Part shown: positions 46,780 to 60,400 of the stretch, one piece after another | Position numbering within the stretch: position 1 is the first letter of the stretch | How the letters are laid out: each line of letters starts with the position of its first letter | From: Acomys russatus | Lineage: Eukaryota; Chordata; Mammalia; Rodentia; Muridae | NCBI RefSeq assembly: GCF_903995435.1 | Contig: NC_067149.1 | Coordinates: 55,179,392 to 55,243,391, forward strand | Length of the DNA: 64,000 nucleotides | Direction of reading: 5' to 3' | The notes under the pieces: generated by a model | What the model was told of the DNA's origin: nothing | The model's input: the letters and a program-made list of their open reading frames with translations, nothing else | Database searches by the model: none | Program-made: the position numbers and the translations under genes

Positions 46780-49765
46780 TACTGAGGTCATTTACTCAGG
46801 CTGTGATCCTACAAAAAAAAAAAGTTGCAGAGCTCATTAAATATGATTTTTTCCAGTCTTGCCTCCCAGGCATCAGATCCTGTATATCTGAAACATGGTC
46901 TCCAAATCTCTATCTCTCATTTATTTACCTTTCTATTATCTATGTCTATCTTTTTATCATCTATCAAAGGACAGAGAAAAGAAACATTCCTAAGAGTTAT
47001 TTCTATCTCAGAACTCAACTATGAGAAAGATAATGGGGTGTTCTCACACACAGAAAAAGGCAGTAGGTCTTCAGAAATGGAACTATCAGAATGTTCTCAC
47101 TGCTGTAAAGTAGGGTGGTGACAGCAAGGTATGGGATGGATGGTCTGACCGTATCAAAACCCAGAGCCTCTGTGGCACTAAACATTTCTTTTCAAATGGG
47201 ATGAAAGGTACAAGATGCCAGGAAGAACATATAAGGTCTTTATGGGAAAAATTAACAAACAAAGATGATTAGTTTACAAATAAAAGATTCTTTGGTTAAA
47301 GATGGAAGGAAAGCAGAAGAAATTATTTTCCCCATGGGAATAAAGAGAAACCCAAATGTGTGTGAGTCAGGTGCAGAGTTTTGATGTTTAATGAGCAATT
47401 ACACCTTGTGAGAGATCCATAACAGGAATTTACAGATGAAAAATGGAATAATAAACTGGTCTAGCATTTCAAACTGTCCCACATAGGACTCTTATTAAGC
47501 CTGGAATTTCTCAGCATTTAGAAACTGGACCAAAAATGCTGGACAACCATTTCCATAATTTTATTTGGGTCCCTACAAAGGTACTATTTGTCCCAAATGA
47601 GCTGGAAGAAACCTTAAGATAACAACATCTCATTTCCTTTAAGGGGGGTCGGGTAGGTTTTTAGAGGGTTATTATCAATGGGAGTTGGTTACAAGTTATT
47701 ATTGGTCTTATGTATAGGTTAGACTCAGTGATGTCTCTCTTCTCCTTTATCTTACCTTCTTAGCTTTGGAGGTAGGGGTTGAAAAGAAAGAAAGCAGAAT
47801 ATAGAAATATATAGAGAAGAGAGAATAAAAAGTAGATTAGTGAATCTACTCCTCAACTTAATGCCTCTATTGTCACTCACAAGGTTATTTTTAATTCACT
47901 GCTATAGAATTTTGTATACAGAGGCAAAGTAAGTTTAATTCTAGATGTAGTGGTATAGAATTCAAATGTAAGATTATTCTTCACACACTATATATATAAT
48001 ATATATTTCTATATATAGTATATATTTCTACTCTAATATGAGGTATTGTATCCATATAACTCAATTATAATGCAAGGTTTACTTCCAATACTTTGAAAGT
48101 GCTATTGCAGGCTGTTTAGGATAAATAAGTTATACAAGTTAATTGTTAGTTGATCAAATCTTGGTCATGTCAATTACTAGTTTACTTTTGTTACAAGATT
48201 ATACATCTTAAGTGCAGCAGATATATATGATTCTATAGAAAGATTAGGATAGTTAGATAAGGTCTTCAAAAACCTCAGAGACATGCAGAATATGACACTA
48301 CAAAAAAGGTTTTTATTTTAAAGATTCACTGACAATGAGACAAGTTAACTCCTGGCAACACCCAGCCTAACTCAAAGAGGATGATGAACATCAAAGAATC
48401 TCCTTACAGAGATGCCTTCAAATGTGGAAAGCAAGCCTTACTACTTATTATGTCCTTGTTTCTACCACAGACAGAATTCTGCCTAAAAAAGGGCAAGTTT
48501 GGATGCAGGCAGAGTTGATGGCCAAACTCTGCTAAGACAGGGTAAGCAAGTCCTCAATAGTTCCTGCCTCACAAATATGTCTGTCAGATATATTGGGCCA
48601 GAAGGCTGAAGAAGATGCTCCAACATAATAGAGAATTTTGGGTGACTATTCAGCTAGAAAACTGTCTCTGTTATCTTCTCATTTGGGAAGCTACTAACCT
48701 GCCCTCCCGGCATACTCAGGTAATCAAGTTTATCTCTTCTCAAGTCTCTGAGGGAGTTGAAGACCAGGTAGCTTAGTTTTGCAATGAAGCTTACTTGTTT
48801 CGAGGTTAAGATGTTTTTAGGTCTAGATAGATGTTTTAAGTTGATAATGACAAGATGTGATGTAGATTGATCTACATTCATAATTTTAACACTCCAAGAC
48901 AGGAAAGATGTTTTCTTCAAGGCTGCCAAATACAAATAGCCAAAACACTAAAAACGTAACATTTGTATAATTCCTGATTGTGCCATGTTTCTTCTTGCGA
49001 CAGGTAGTCTATTGCATATATGTGTAATAATATAAATGTATATGTAAAAACTAAAAAATGTTTAATTAATAAAAAGATTTTTAAAAGAAAAATGGAAGAA
49101 CAAAGCTGCAATTTCAATACGTTTCTATTTCACCTGTGATTTAGCTCTGAGTGAGAAATGGTAGATATTGTATAGTTACACTATGTTGGCATTAATGGCA
49201 TGTATATTAAAATGTATATATGCATTCCGCTTGTAGGTCTTACTAATTATTTACTCTGAATCCTACTCCCTTGTTCTATAATTTCCATATATGGATATAT
49301 GGCATATAGAATTTTCCATATCCATATATGGCATTATTTTAGCATTTTAAAGATAATAAGCTATTGGGTGGTATTGTGAAGTTGTTGTTTCAAAGAACTG
49401 TTACAATGTTCGGAATGCAGTGTTTTCTAGTAAAATTTTGGCCACTGCTCAAATTTGGTATCACAAGTTAATTTACCATTCTTTCTAGATGACAACCGTG
49501 CAACTAGCACATAATTAAATAAGGAAAACTCAAAACCATATCATTCGTAAGTACTGTGAAATCCATAATTTTGCCTCAGAATGATTTTTGAAGCCTGGAT
49601 TTATAGTATTTAGCTCCTGCCAGGAGGTGGGAAAATTATTTCAGTAAAGATGTCTTCAAATAATATTTAGTATTTCTCAGAAGAAAAGAAAATGCCTCAT
49701 GATGTCTCAGCAGTCCTGAGCACTTCCCTAGCAAAGATGTAGATGAGCACTCGAATCCCAGCACT
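46780..49765. other. AT-rich intergenic DNA
   Basis: No genes recognised. It holds TATA-rich palindromes at 47985-48030 and a paired CArG palindrome at 49285-49331. Confidence 0.5.
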
Positions 49766-49769
49766 ACTG

Positions 49770-49875
49770 CAACAAGCCCAGTGTGGTCAGGCTCATGCCT
49801 GTAACCCCAGAAGCTAGTGAGCAGAAACAGAAAGATGGTTGGCAATGGTTCCTTCCAGCCTAGCTGAAAAAATAA
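49770..49875 (+). mobile_element. B1-like (proto-B1 type) SINE fragment
   Basis: GCTCATGCCTGTAACCCCAG and GAAGCTAGTGAGCAG-type 7SL-derived words with an A-rich end. Confidence 0.55.
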
Positions 49876-50045
49876 ACCATAAGCTTCAGGTTTATGAAAT
49901 GACACTGCATCATAGAAGGTGAGGAGTGATAAAGGAGGGCACTCAATGCTTTCCTGTGGCCTCCACATGTATGCATCAGCATAGGTATTTATTCATGTGC
50001 ACCTACACACATACATACATAATACTTACGCTTATATAAACATAG

Positions 50046-53000
50046 AAGAGAAAATTTAAGGCTTTGGGTTTGGATCTCTGCCCACTGTTTACCTGCCTGG
50101 GTTTGGATCTCTCTCCACCTGCCCACTGCTTACCTTCCTGGCCCATTGGGGACACTGACAACAAACAGGCAGACCTGAGTCAGGCTTGGGCTACAAGCCA
50201 CATTAGCTGCCATCCCGAAAAGGACTGTGGGACACCGGAGCAGTTTTGGGCTTGGATCTCTCTCCACTCCCCTGCTGCTTACCTCTCTGTTCCATCTGCG
50301 ATACAGAGAGCTAACAAGCAAAGGTGAGTCAGGAATAGGCCACAGCTCTCATCAGCTGCTATCCTAAAGAGGCCTGTGGGACACTCACGCAGCTTTGGGC
50401 TTGGACCTCTCTCTCTGCTCACTGCTTACCAGCCTGGCCAGTCTGGATCACAGAAAGTGATCCATCAGAGGTGAATCAGGTTCAGTCCACATTATCTACC
50501 ACACCAAAGAGGCCTGAGGGGCACCCATACATCTTTCCACTTGCTTTTCTCCTTCCTGACCCAACTGGGATACAGACAGTGTACCCACCCAGAAGAGCTG
50601 AACTGGTTGCAGGCGCCAACATCCAGTGTCTACATCCCTGTGAAGCCTCTGGGGAGCCCTAGCAAACAGCCTTCAGCTTGGAGCTCTCTTTGCTTGCTCC
50701 CGACCTGCCTGGCCTACATGGAACAAAAAGACAGTGACCCCATTGGAGGAACCTCCAGGCCTGCTAACACAATAGACAACCAGATGGCTAGAGGCCAGCA
50801 CAAGAACACACACAACAAAACTCAGGGCCATATGACACCACCGGAAACCAATGATCCTACTACAGCAAGCCCTGGAGACACTAACATCCACGAAGCCCAA
50901 GAAGATTTAAATCTGAGGTGATGAAAATGATGGATTCCTTGAAGGAGAAAAATAAATCCCTCAAAGAAATACAGGAAAATATACTCAAATAGATGAAGAA
51001 ACTGAATAAATCCTATAAAGAATGATGGGAATAGTCTATCAAATGGGAGAAAGAAATGACAGAAATGAATAAAACTATTCAAGACATAAAAACAGAATTA
51101 GAAACAACAAAAAAACACAATCTGCGGCAATCTTGGAGTTGGGAAACCTAGGAAAGAGAACAGGAACTGCAGACACAAACAACACAAAGAGAATGCAAGA
51201 GATGACAAACACCTTCAGCAGAGTGGCTAGATACAAAATCAGTTTCTAAAAGTCAATAGCCTTTCTGTATACAAAAGAAAAACAGGCTGAGAAAGAAATT
51301 ATGGCAACAGCACCCTTCAAAATAACCAAAACAAACAAACAAACAAACAAAAACCCATAAAGTATCTTGGTGTAACTCTAAACAAGCAAGTGAAAGAACT
51401 GTATAAAGTCTTTGAAGAAAGAAATTGAAGAAAATGTCAGAAGATGAAAAGATCTCCCATGTTCGTGGATTGGTAGGATTAACATAGTAAAATTGGCCAT
51501 TGTACTAAAAGCAATATACAGATTCATGCAAAAGCCATCAAAATGCCAACACAATTCTTTACAAACCTTGAAAGAACAATTCTCAAATTCATTTGGAAAA
51601 CAAAGCCTGAATAGCTAAGAAAATCCTATAAAATTAAAAAAAAAATTCTGGATGAATAGCCATCCTTGATCTCAAGCTGTAGTATACAGCAACAGTAATA
51701 AAAATGGAATGCTACTTGCATAGAAAGAGACAGGTGAATCAATAAAATTAAATTCAAGACCCAGAAATACACCCACACATCTATGGACACTTGATTTTTT
51801 ACTAAGAAGCTAAAACCATACAATGAAAAAAAGATAGCATCTTCAACATATGGTGCTGGCCCAACTGAATGTTGACATGTAGAAAAATGCAAATAGACCC
51901 TTATTTATCACCATGCACAAAAATCAAGCCCAAGTGGATTAAATATCTCAACATAAAACAAGACACACTAACTCTGTTAGAAGAAAAAATGGGGAAGAGC
52001 CTTGAGCTCATTAGCACAGGAGACAACTTCCTGAACAGAACGCCAATAGCATTCTGCCAATTAATAAATGGGACCACATAAAACTGAAAAGCTTCTTTAA
52101 GGCAAAGGACACTGTCAACAGGAGAAAACAACTGCCTAGAGACTTGGAAAAGATCTTCACTAACTCTACATCTGACTAAGAGTTAATATCCAGCAGCCTA
52201 CCAGACAAATAATCCAATTAAAAATGGGGTATAGAACTAAACAGAGAATTCCCAACATAGAAATATTGAATGGCTGAGAAACACCTAAAGAAATGCTGAA
52301 AGTCTCTAGTTAGTCATCAGGGAAATGCAAAATGACTCTGAGATTTCATCTTACACCTATCAGAATGGCGAAGATCAAAAAGTCAAGGGACATCACATGC
52401 TGGTGAGGATGTAGAAAAAGTGGAACACTCCTCCATTGCTTGTGGGAATGCAAACTTCTATAAGCACATCAGAAATCAATTTGGCACTTTCTAAGATAAT
52501 TGGGAATAGATCTACCTCAGGACACAGCCATACCATTCCTGGCATATACACAAAAGATCCTCCACCATACAACAAGGACATTTGCTCAACTATGTTCATA
52601 GTAGCTTTATTCATAATAGCCAGAATCTGGAAACAACCTAGATGTTCTCAACCAAAGAATGGCTAAAGAAGCTGTGATACGTTTATACAATGGACTACTA
52701 CTCAGCTATTAAAAACAAGGAAATCTTGAAAATTTCAAGCAGATGGATTGAACTAGAAATGATCATCCTGAGCGAGGTAACCCAGACCCAGAAAGACACA
52801 CATGGTGTGTCTTATAAGCAGATATTAGCCCCCCCAAAATACAGGATAACCATATTACAGTATACAGACCTAAAGAAACTAAATAACACAGAGGAACCAA
52901 GGCAGAATGCTTAATTCTCATTCAGAAGGACAAATAGAATAGACACTGGAAACAACCGAAAATAAGGAACAGGAAGGGAGCTTACCTTAGAGGTCCTCTG

Positions 53001-53530
53001 AAAGACTCCACCCAGCAAGGTATTTAATCAGATGCTGAGCCTCACAGCCAAACTTTGGGATGGAGCTCTGGAAGTCTTATGGAAGAGTTGAGGAGTAGAA
53101 GGACCTGGAGGGTAAGGAGCTCCCCAAGGGGACAGAGAGAGCCAATAAATCCAGGCAGAGGACAGTGTACTGAAGAGACTGATGCACCAACCAAGGACCT
53201 AGACCCTCTGCCCAGATGTAGTAGATAGGCATCACAGTCTCCTTGTGGGTCCCATAATACGGGGAGTAGGGACTACTTCTGACATGGACTCTTCCCCCCA
53301 CACTTTGATCACTTCCTCCTGGCGGGGCGGCTTTGCCACAGAGGAAGAGTATACAGGCAGTGCAGATGAGATTTGATATCCTGAGGTCAGATGTTAGAGG
53401 AGGGCTCCCTTTTCTGAGGACTAGGAGAGGGCAGAAAGGGGTATGAGGGAGTGAAGGAGGAGACAGGAGGTGATGAGACAGAGCTACAGTCAGGATGTAA
53501 AGTGAAATTAAAATTAAAAAAAAGAAAATT
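50046..53530 (+). mobile_element. Internally deleted L1 with a different tandem 5' UTR
   Basis: Starts with repeats of about 147-149 bp marked by a TTTGGGCTTGGATCTCTC-like motif (near 50098, 50245, 50394, decaying to 50670). Then comes an ORF1-like coiled-coil region to about 51180. The sequence jumps directly into the ORF2 reverse transcriptase part near 51190, continuing to the 3' UTR and A-rich end. ORF2 is interrupted throughout. Confidence 0.8.
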
Positions 53531-54640
53531 AAATAGCATATTAATATTAAGATAATAAACATTTTATTATCCTGATAATACCCAAATTGCAAAATCAATA
53601 GCAAAATGAATATTATTAGTTTAAATAAATGATCAAAATATTCAGACACTGTACAGGCATTTTAACCCAGCAACATGGTTGCTCTGGCAAAGAATCTCAT
53701 CTGAAGACATTCTAGGTCTATGTGATCTGGCTGCAATGCAGACACACTAGGAATCACAATATCATCTGGATCGAGTACAGACATGCCCTTAGTACACACC
53801 TCTAATCCCAAGCAATTAAGATGAAGTTAGTTTATAGAAGGAAGCATTCATGTTTGAAGGTGACATCTAACTGAGAGGCAGACAAAGTGATGAATCAGAG
53901 AAATATTTGACAGAATGAGTCAAAGATAGGACACATCCTACTCTCACAAGAAGAAGACAGGAAAGGCAAGCTATTTAAGAGCAGCGCAGGAAGAGAGAGT
54001 TAGTTTTTTACCAGTAGTTTCTTAACCAGGACCATTTTACAGAGACAGGCTACAGGGAGAACAAATTAGACACAGGTGAAGGCAGAATGAGCCAGAGAAT
54101 GAAAAGGAACCAGAAGATTAAAACACATTGCCAGACTTAGTTTGAAGTCAGGCAGAACAACAGTCAGAAGCCAAGAGAAGTCAGTTCAAATCAGTCAGCT
54201 TGGAAAGGAGTTTAGGCCAGAATAGCTGAGTGGATCTAGCCAGAGAGATATCAGAAAGATCTAGAAAGGCTTGGAAACAGCTCTTTTCTCACCACTTCAT
54301 CTGAGGAAATAACAACATGTACAAGACACAGTGTCAGTCCTATTTTATGTGGACTATAAGTTGTAAGAATTGATAATGTAGTTTCATAGGGAGACAACAG
54401 AGTTAGTCTGACTATGGAGACTGACATTTAGCTGTTAAACAGGGCTTTAGACAGGCACTCTCAAAAATACTAAAATATTTCTAATTCAGCAATCTAGCTC
54501 TGCTGTCCCAGGTCCTTTATCTTGGGCTCATTTAGATCTGTACATCACCGAGCCGCCCTTATAACAGGGGTTTCCTAGAACTTGCTCCCATACTGTGGCC
54601 CTTGTTGATCTGGTGGCTAATATTTAAATATCACCCAGTC
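53531..54640. other. Intergenic, probably old repeat
   Basis: A purine-rich stretch with CTCTAATCCCAAGCAATTAA suggests a decayed SINE or LTR. Family not identified. Confidence 0.3.
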
Positions 54641-54790
54641 AGCTGGCTGTGGTGGCCCATGCCTTTAATCCCAGGACTCACGAGGACAGAGGCAGGCAGA
54701 TCACTGCGAGTTCGAGGCCAGCCTGGTCTACAAAATAAGTCCAGGTCAGACAAGGCTGCATGGAGAAACACTGTCTTGAAAAAACAAACA
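54641..54790 (+). mobile_element. B1 SINE
   Basis: Nearly complete: CATGCCTTTAATCCCAGGAC, CGAGTTCGAGGCCAGCCTGG, CACTGTCTTGAAAAAAC. Confidence 0.92.
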
Positions 54791-54850
54791 ACACCAACAA
54801 CAAGTTACCAGCCTGTGTATGAACATGTAAGAATAAAACAAGAAACAATG

Positions 54851-54856
54851 TTTATT
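54851..54856 (-). terminator. Candidate Clec12b poly(A) signal
   Basis: AATAAA on the minus strand, about 250 nt past the stop codon of Clec12b. Confidence 0.4.
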
Positions 54857-55106
54857 GAGAGACAAACAGATGACCCGTTCCTCCCTGGGTACTCAGGATC
54901 ATTTTAAGACCCAAGTAATCAGAACACCAGGTCAGAGGGAATCAGACCATGAAGTGAGAATGTTCTGTGAAGTAGGTTTGCCTGTGAGATAGTCTCAGTA
55001 CACGATCACTTTTTAGTCGATTTTTGGCTGAAATATTCTAACTTCCTCCTTTCTTGCATGAGTTTGCAGGAGGCCCTTACTTCTGGATAAATTTAGAAGA
55101 GTCAGA

Positions 55107-55257
55107 TTAATCCAAATCTTCGATCTTCACCAGAGAGGCTGTCTTCTCACAAATCCAAGAAATTTCAGCACTACAGCGAGAAATGTAAATATTCCCTCTT
55201 TCAAAATAAGCACACCCTCTGGATCCATTGAATTTGGCGTGCTCCTTATCACTAAAT
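55107..55257 (-). CDS. Clec12b: Clec12b exon 6 (lectin domain end, stop)
   Basis: Acceptor TTCTCTTTCAG. It encodes GCAYFERGNIY, the remaining cysteines and the KTASLVKIEDLD end, then TAA. Confidence 0.96.
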
Positions 55258-57411
55258 CTGAAAGAGAATTAATTTAAAATTAATTAAAACGATTATATAC
55301 GAGTTTCAATGAGAATTTAGTGCTCTCAGTTACCCTCAGAGGGAATTTATACTGTTGTGAGACTGCAGCATCTACAAACTTCAGAATCTGTCATGCCAGC
55401 ATCTCTGAGTTCTTTGTTTCAGGTCAGTTAAGATATTTAGCAAGACTTTCTTTAAAGAAGAATATATTTACCTCTGCATTACATCCTAATGCAATCGTGG
55501 CACAAAAGTTGAGGAAATAACCAACCATTATCTGATTGGATTTAAGGCCTACTCCATGAGACAGAACCCATGTCTCACATTTTTTTAATTGTCCTGTTTC
55601 CCTTCTAAAGCTAGAGAAAAAGAAGGTGTGGAGTTAAATGGGTGGAGAGATGGGGGTGAATCTGGGAGAAGATGAGGCAGGGGAAGCCATGATAAGAATA
55701 CACTATATAAGATTCAATTAGAATATATAAATTCTGGCTTGGGGGATTATTCCCACCTGTAATATGGAATTTCACTATTGGAATAAAACTGGTGCAGATT
55801 AATATTAGGACTGATTATTTTTATATTTTAAAGTCTAGTAAGAAAACTAGAAAAATATAGTCATACTGTGTAAAAATTATTACATTTTAATAGGCAAAAA
55901 TGTAATTATGTATACTTTCATATGTATTTGAGAAAACAAGATAGATTCAGAGTGGAAATGAGTGACTTATTGGTGTGATCAGGTAATTGAGAAATTGTGT
56001 CCAGCTTTTTGCTTCAGCTTTAATGATCGCCTTTAAATGTTGGCCTGAAAATTTATGAATGCTTAGCCTAAATCTGTGTCACAAGCACTCATTTGTTCAA
56101 GTGATGCACAATAGGATGCCACATTATTTTATCAATCATAGAAAAGCCTATTAAATATTACTTTTTAAATATATCTTGGTCAGAGAGAACTTATTCAGGA
56201 CCCAAGGAAAGGGCTGCATAAGCCTGACGTATAGTCTCTCCACATTGGTCATAGAGAGCTGAGCTGTCTGGCAGCTGCATGACCAAGGGCCATCATCCCT
56301 ATCTCTTCACCACAGCCATGGGCCGTTTCCTCCACATGTTCACAGGAGCCAGTAGATGAGTAAATGACAAGCATTCATATAGAAGAGGCGAAATATACGT
56401 TCTACCCCAAGAACTGTGCTGCGTTTACATGGTGACGTGGTCCCACTCCTGAAATGTCTAACAGCCTTCCTCTCCTGGAATCAACTGTGAACACTGCCCC
56501 ACCCCCTCCAGATTATTTTGCTTTTAAAAAGAGTAATTGTCCTTTTTGTCTTCACTGTCTTGAGTGAGCCTTCTGCCATCATTTCTAGTGTGAAAGTAGA
56601 TTAACTAAGTACAGCAGCAACTGTGTTAAGAGCCTGGGAGGTACGTATTTGAACAGGGAAGTGTAGGCATAAGGTTATTGTGTAATTCAAATGCTGATTT
56701 CTGTACTCCGCTGCCCCTCATATCTGGTTTGGTGCCTCACATTTGACCATGTCCCCTGGAGGGGGAGACCTGGTGGCACTCAGAGGAAGGACAGCAGGTT
56801 GCCAAGAAGATACTTGATACCCTATGAGCATATACAGGGGGAGGTAATCCCCCTCAGGAACAGTCATAGGGGAAGGGAATAAGGGAAAAAGGGGAGGGAG
56901 GAAAGAATGGGAGGACACAAGGGATGGGATAACCATTGAGATGTAACATGAATAAATTAATAATAATAAAAAAAGAATCTCCTGTCTCAATGTTGTGTAA
57001 ATACTGTTCTCCAAATGTCCCCTGGTATGCCACTAAAGCAGCTTACAGCCTGTCACTGAACAGAGGAAAGAATATGGTTAGACTTCCTGCCAGCCAGAAG
57101 AGGGGGAGTTAAAGGAGGAAGTAGGGGATTCAGCCTTGGGCAGAGGTCCAGGAGAGATCAGGAGAGAGGAGCTGGAGCAGTAAAGCTGTAAAGTTCAAGT
57201 ATTTCTCAGATTTATACTGCAGGGAAGCCAAACTAGTTTAGAGGGTTAAGAATAGAGTAATAGCCAGGCGGTGGTGGCGCACGCCTTTAATCCCAGCACT
57301 CGGGAGGCAGAGGCAGGCAGATCACTGTGAATTCGAGGCCAGCCTGGTCTACAAAGTGAGTCCAGGACAGCCAAGGCTACACAGAGAGACCCTGTCTCAA
57401 AAAAAAACCAA

Positions 57412-57466
<55 letters not shown>

Positions 57467-60400
57467 GAGTAAAACTTCTCAGTATTGTGTTGTGAACCTT
57501 AATAAACAAATAATAGAGTCTCAATTATTCCCATAGTTTGTCCTCTGACCTCCACATGTGTGTGCCTGGTACCATACAACTCCAACCTCCCCAAAATAAA
57601 TAATAAACAAATACAAAAATATTTTGTGAACATGAAAGTTAAAACAGAACAAATTTTGTTTTTTTAGAAAATAAGGACTTACGCCATGGTACCTTCTTGT
57701 AGATGAAACAAACACTGGTTTTCAGCTCCCACCCATACCATCCTTTCACTGCCTTCCTCTCTGAGCCCAGCCTGACTCCACATGGTACCTGGGCCATGGC
57801 TTCCTGTGAGTCTGGACTTCTTTCTTAAGGAGTCTTTTGAAAAGTACACAAGATAGGAAGGATAAAGAAAGACTTTGAAAGACACATTTTCATTTTGATT
57901 TCTACTTTTGTTACAACTTTAAGTAATTTCAAAGCTTTGATTTGTTGTGGGGTCCTTTTAGCACTGTCATCAAGACTCTGCTGCAGTAGATTTTGCTTAG
58001 GACACTTGCCATGTAATATAATTGGTAGTTCTGAATCTTGAAACTAACTTACTTTCTGTGAGAAAATGACCAAAACTTACATAATATGAGTAAATATGGT
58101 TGAATGTGTGTTCTCATGGAAAACACCTCACTTGGTGGTTGTAAAGACTAGAAAACAAAGCATCTGAGTGGATGAATAGGTGACTTAAAGTGTCCAGTCT
58201 TTATTTGCCCCTATTTGAACTGGACAATATTAGGCAAGTCACTGAATCTCTCTGTGATAACATTTTTATTATGTAATGGGGCTATAAAAGCTTATATTTA
58301 CAAAGTAATTTGAACATACTATTATATGTACATGGTTAATAAGGAAAACAGCCAAGAGGCACATGAAGCTCAGTACAGTAGCAGTAGCCACACAACATCC
58401 ACAGGAAACAACAGAAGAGTGATTCTCTGATTGGACTCTACTGTGGCCAGACTTTGGAAACTCCTTCCTACTCGGCAAGGACCTATGGTAAATTTTGATG
58501 GCTTTTGTGATTATTACTTACATTGCATGTGCTACAAGCTCTCCTTGATTTAGTTATGCTGTTTATACTCATAACAATATTTTATTTCAATTTGTCGCTC
58601 ATGAGAAAGGCTGGAACCATGCAGGCTGAACGTCCTGGAGATGATTCTATTTTTCTCAACACTTTTTCCAGTGGTAAAACTCTCATTTCCTCTCTCTGTC
58701 TCTATGGCTCCTCCAGATATGATCGTTAATCCTTGGTATTTGGGGGCACATAATCGTGTCCCTAGAGAAACAGTTTCAGTTACACTGAGTAAGGCTGTGG
58801 TGGTTGTAACAACAATGGGCCCTGCTTGCTAACTGTTTTGAGGAAGCTGTTTCCGATCAACACAGACTGGAAAATGGGGAAGCTATGTCTGATCCAACAG
58901 AAACTTAGAAAATGTGGAAGTTATGTCTGATCAACGGAGACTTAAAAAATGGGGAAGATGTGCCTGATCGATAGAGACTTAAAAATTGGTTCTTGGAAAA
59001 ATGGGATCAGAAATTGATTGGTGCATATCAGGAAAAGTGGCTTAGTACAATGGGTATGTCTCTGTCTACACTTAGGAAGTACTGTGACAGAGGGATGCTA
59101 TTTCATGGATGGACTTATACCCACAAATGGTTAACCTGTGTCTCACCTTGTATGATTATGCAACCACATGTGCAGTAAGCTGGGTATGTGCTCATGTCCA
59201 CAGAGCATGCCTGGCTAGATATTTATTTTCAGATTTCCAGAAATTGTGCTTTATGATACAAAATATGGTTGAGGGGGATTGACTGAGCTGGAGAGGGGAA
59301 GAAGGAAGGGAAACCATTGGGAGCTTTTTGTAATGAGGGGGCTTATGTAGTGCTGATGTTATGATTTTTTTTAACTAGAGTAACTAATGATGTCACTGCT
59401 CAAGAGAGCAGGATTCTCTGTATAAATAAAGATGGCATAAGCTAGTCAAGGACCACTTGCTTGAAAGTCAACAGGTGTCTTCACTTTGCACCAGTGCTCC
59501 CTCCCTGTCTCAGGATCTGAACCTTGCAGCCGGAGCTGGTCTCCAACAGTGCTTTGCTTCAAGTTTGACAACTGCACGGAATTATTTACCAGCCTCAATG
59601 TGTTCCCTACCAAAGCTCTCTCTTTTTAAACAGTGTACTTCTTTTTCATATCTAGGTTTACAATGTTTTTAATTTTATCTCAAATTTCTCAGAGTTCTAT
59701 GGAAACTTTGATCTTTCCATCACAACAGTTAGATACTTACAGGGCTGGAGAAAGAAACGAACCATCCTCCCACAGCCAGCTTTTGCTAGTTGAGTCCCAG
59801 GACAATCCCAGCCAAAAGAAAGAAAATGTGAGTGTTTGCTGTAACTGAAGAAAATCCTAGGGGAGAGAGAAAGCAGAACACATGAGAGGCCCACCTACCT
59901 GCCAGTTTGCAGAGGTAAAATTAAATCATTAATTCATTTGATGGTTGGGGATATAACCCAGTGGTAGATTACTTTCTTAGCATATGCTGGGTCTTGGTTT
60001 CACGCTCAACTCCTTAATTTATTTATTGGTTCTCATTCAAAACCCACTATCTATTCCCTATCATGAAACAGAAACATTGCACATTTGTTTTTCATTGTGT
60101 GGGTAATTTCTATATCTGGAGGAGAAGAGTCAACCATACCCTTTCTTCAATGCTGTCAATCTTCACCAGAGTGGCATTTTTGTCTGTACAGTCTTTTCTG
60201 CTGTCCCACCAGGATTTCTCTTTGTTGATTGTGAAATAATAGCAACTGTTTCCATGCCATTGCCATGTCTTGGGACAAGGATTGCATTTATGTTCTGCAA
60301 AGGAAATTATACTCAAACGTACAAAGTCTGAGGGGTGACTGGAGAAGCTTTGGAAGTTAAGTCGTGCAGACAGACAACAGATCTGAGCATAAGCACCCTG

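Noticed and set aside
57679..57885. Minus-strand frame considered as Clec12b exon 5
   Set aside because: No lectin motif; the correct exon with FFWLGLSW is at 59856-59741.
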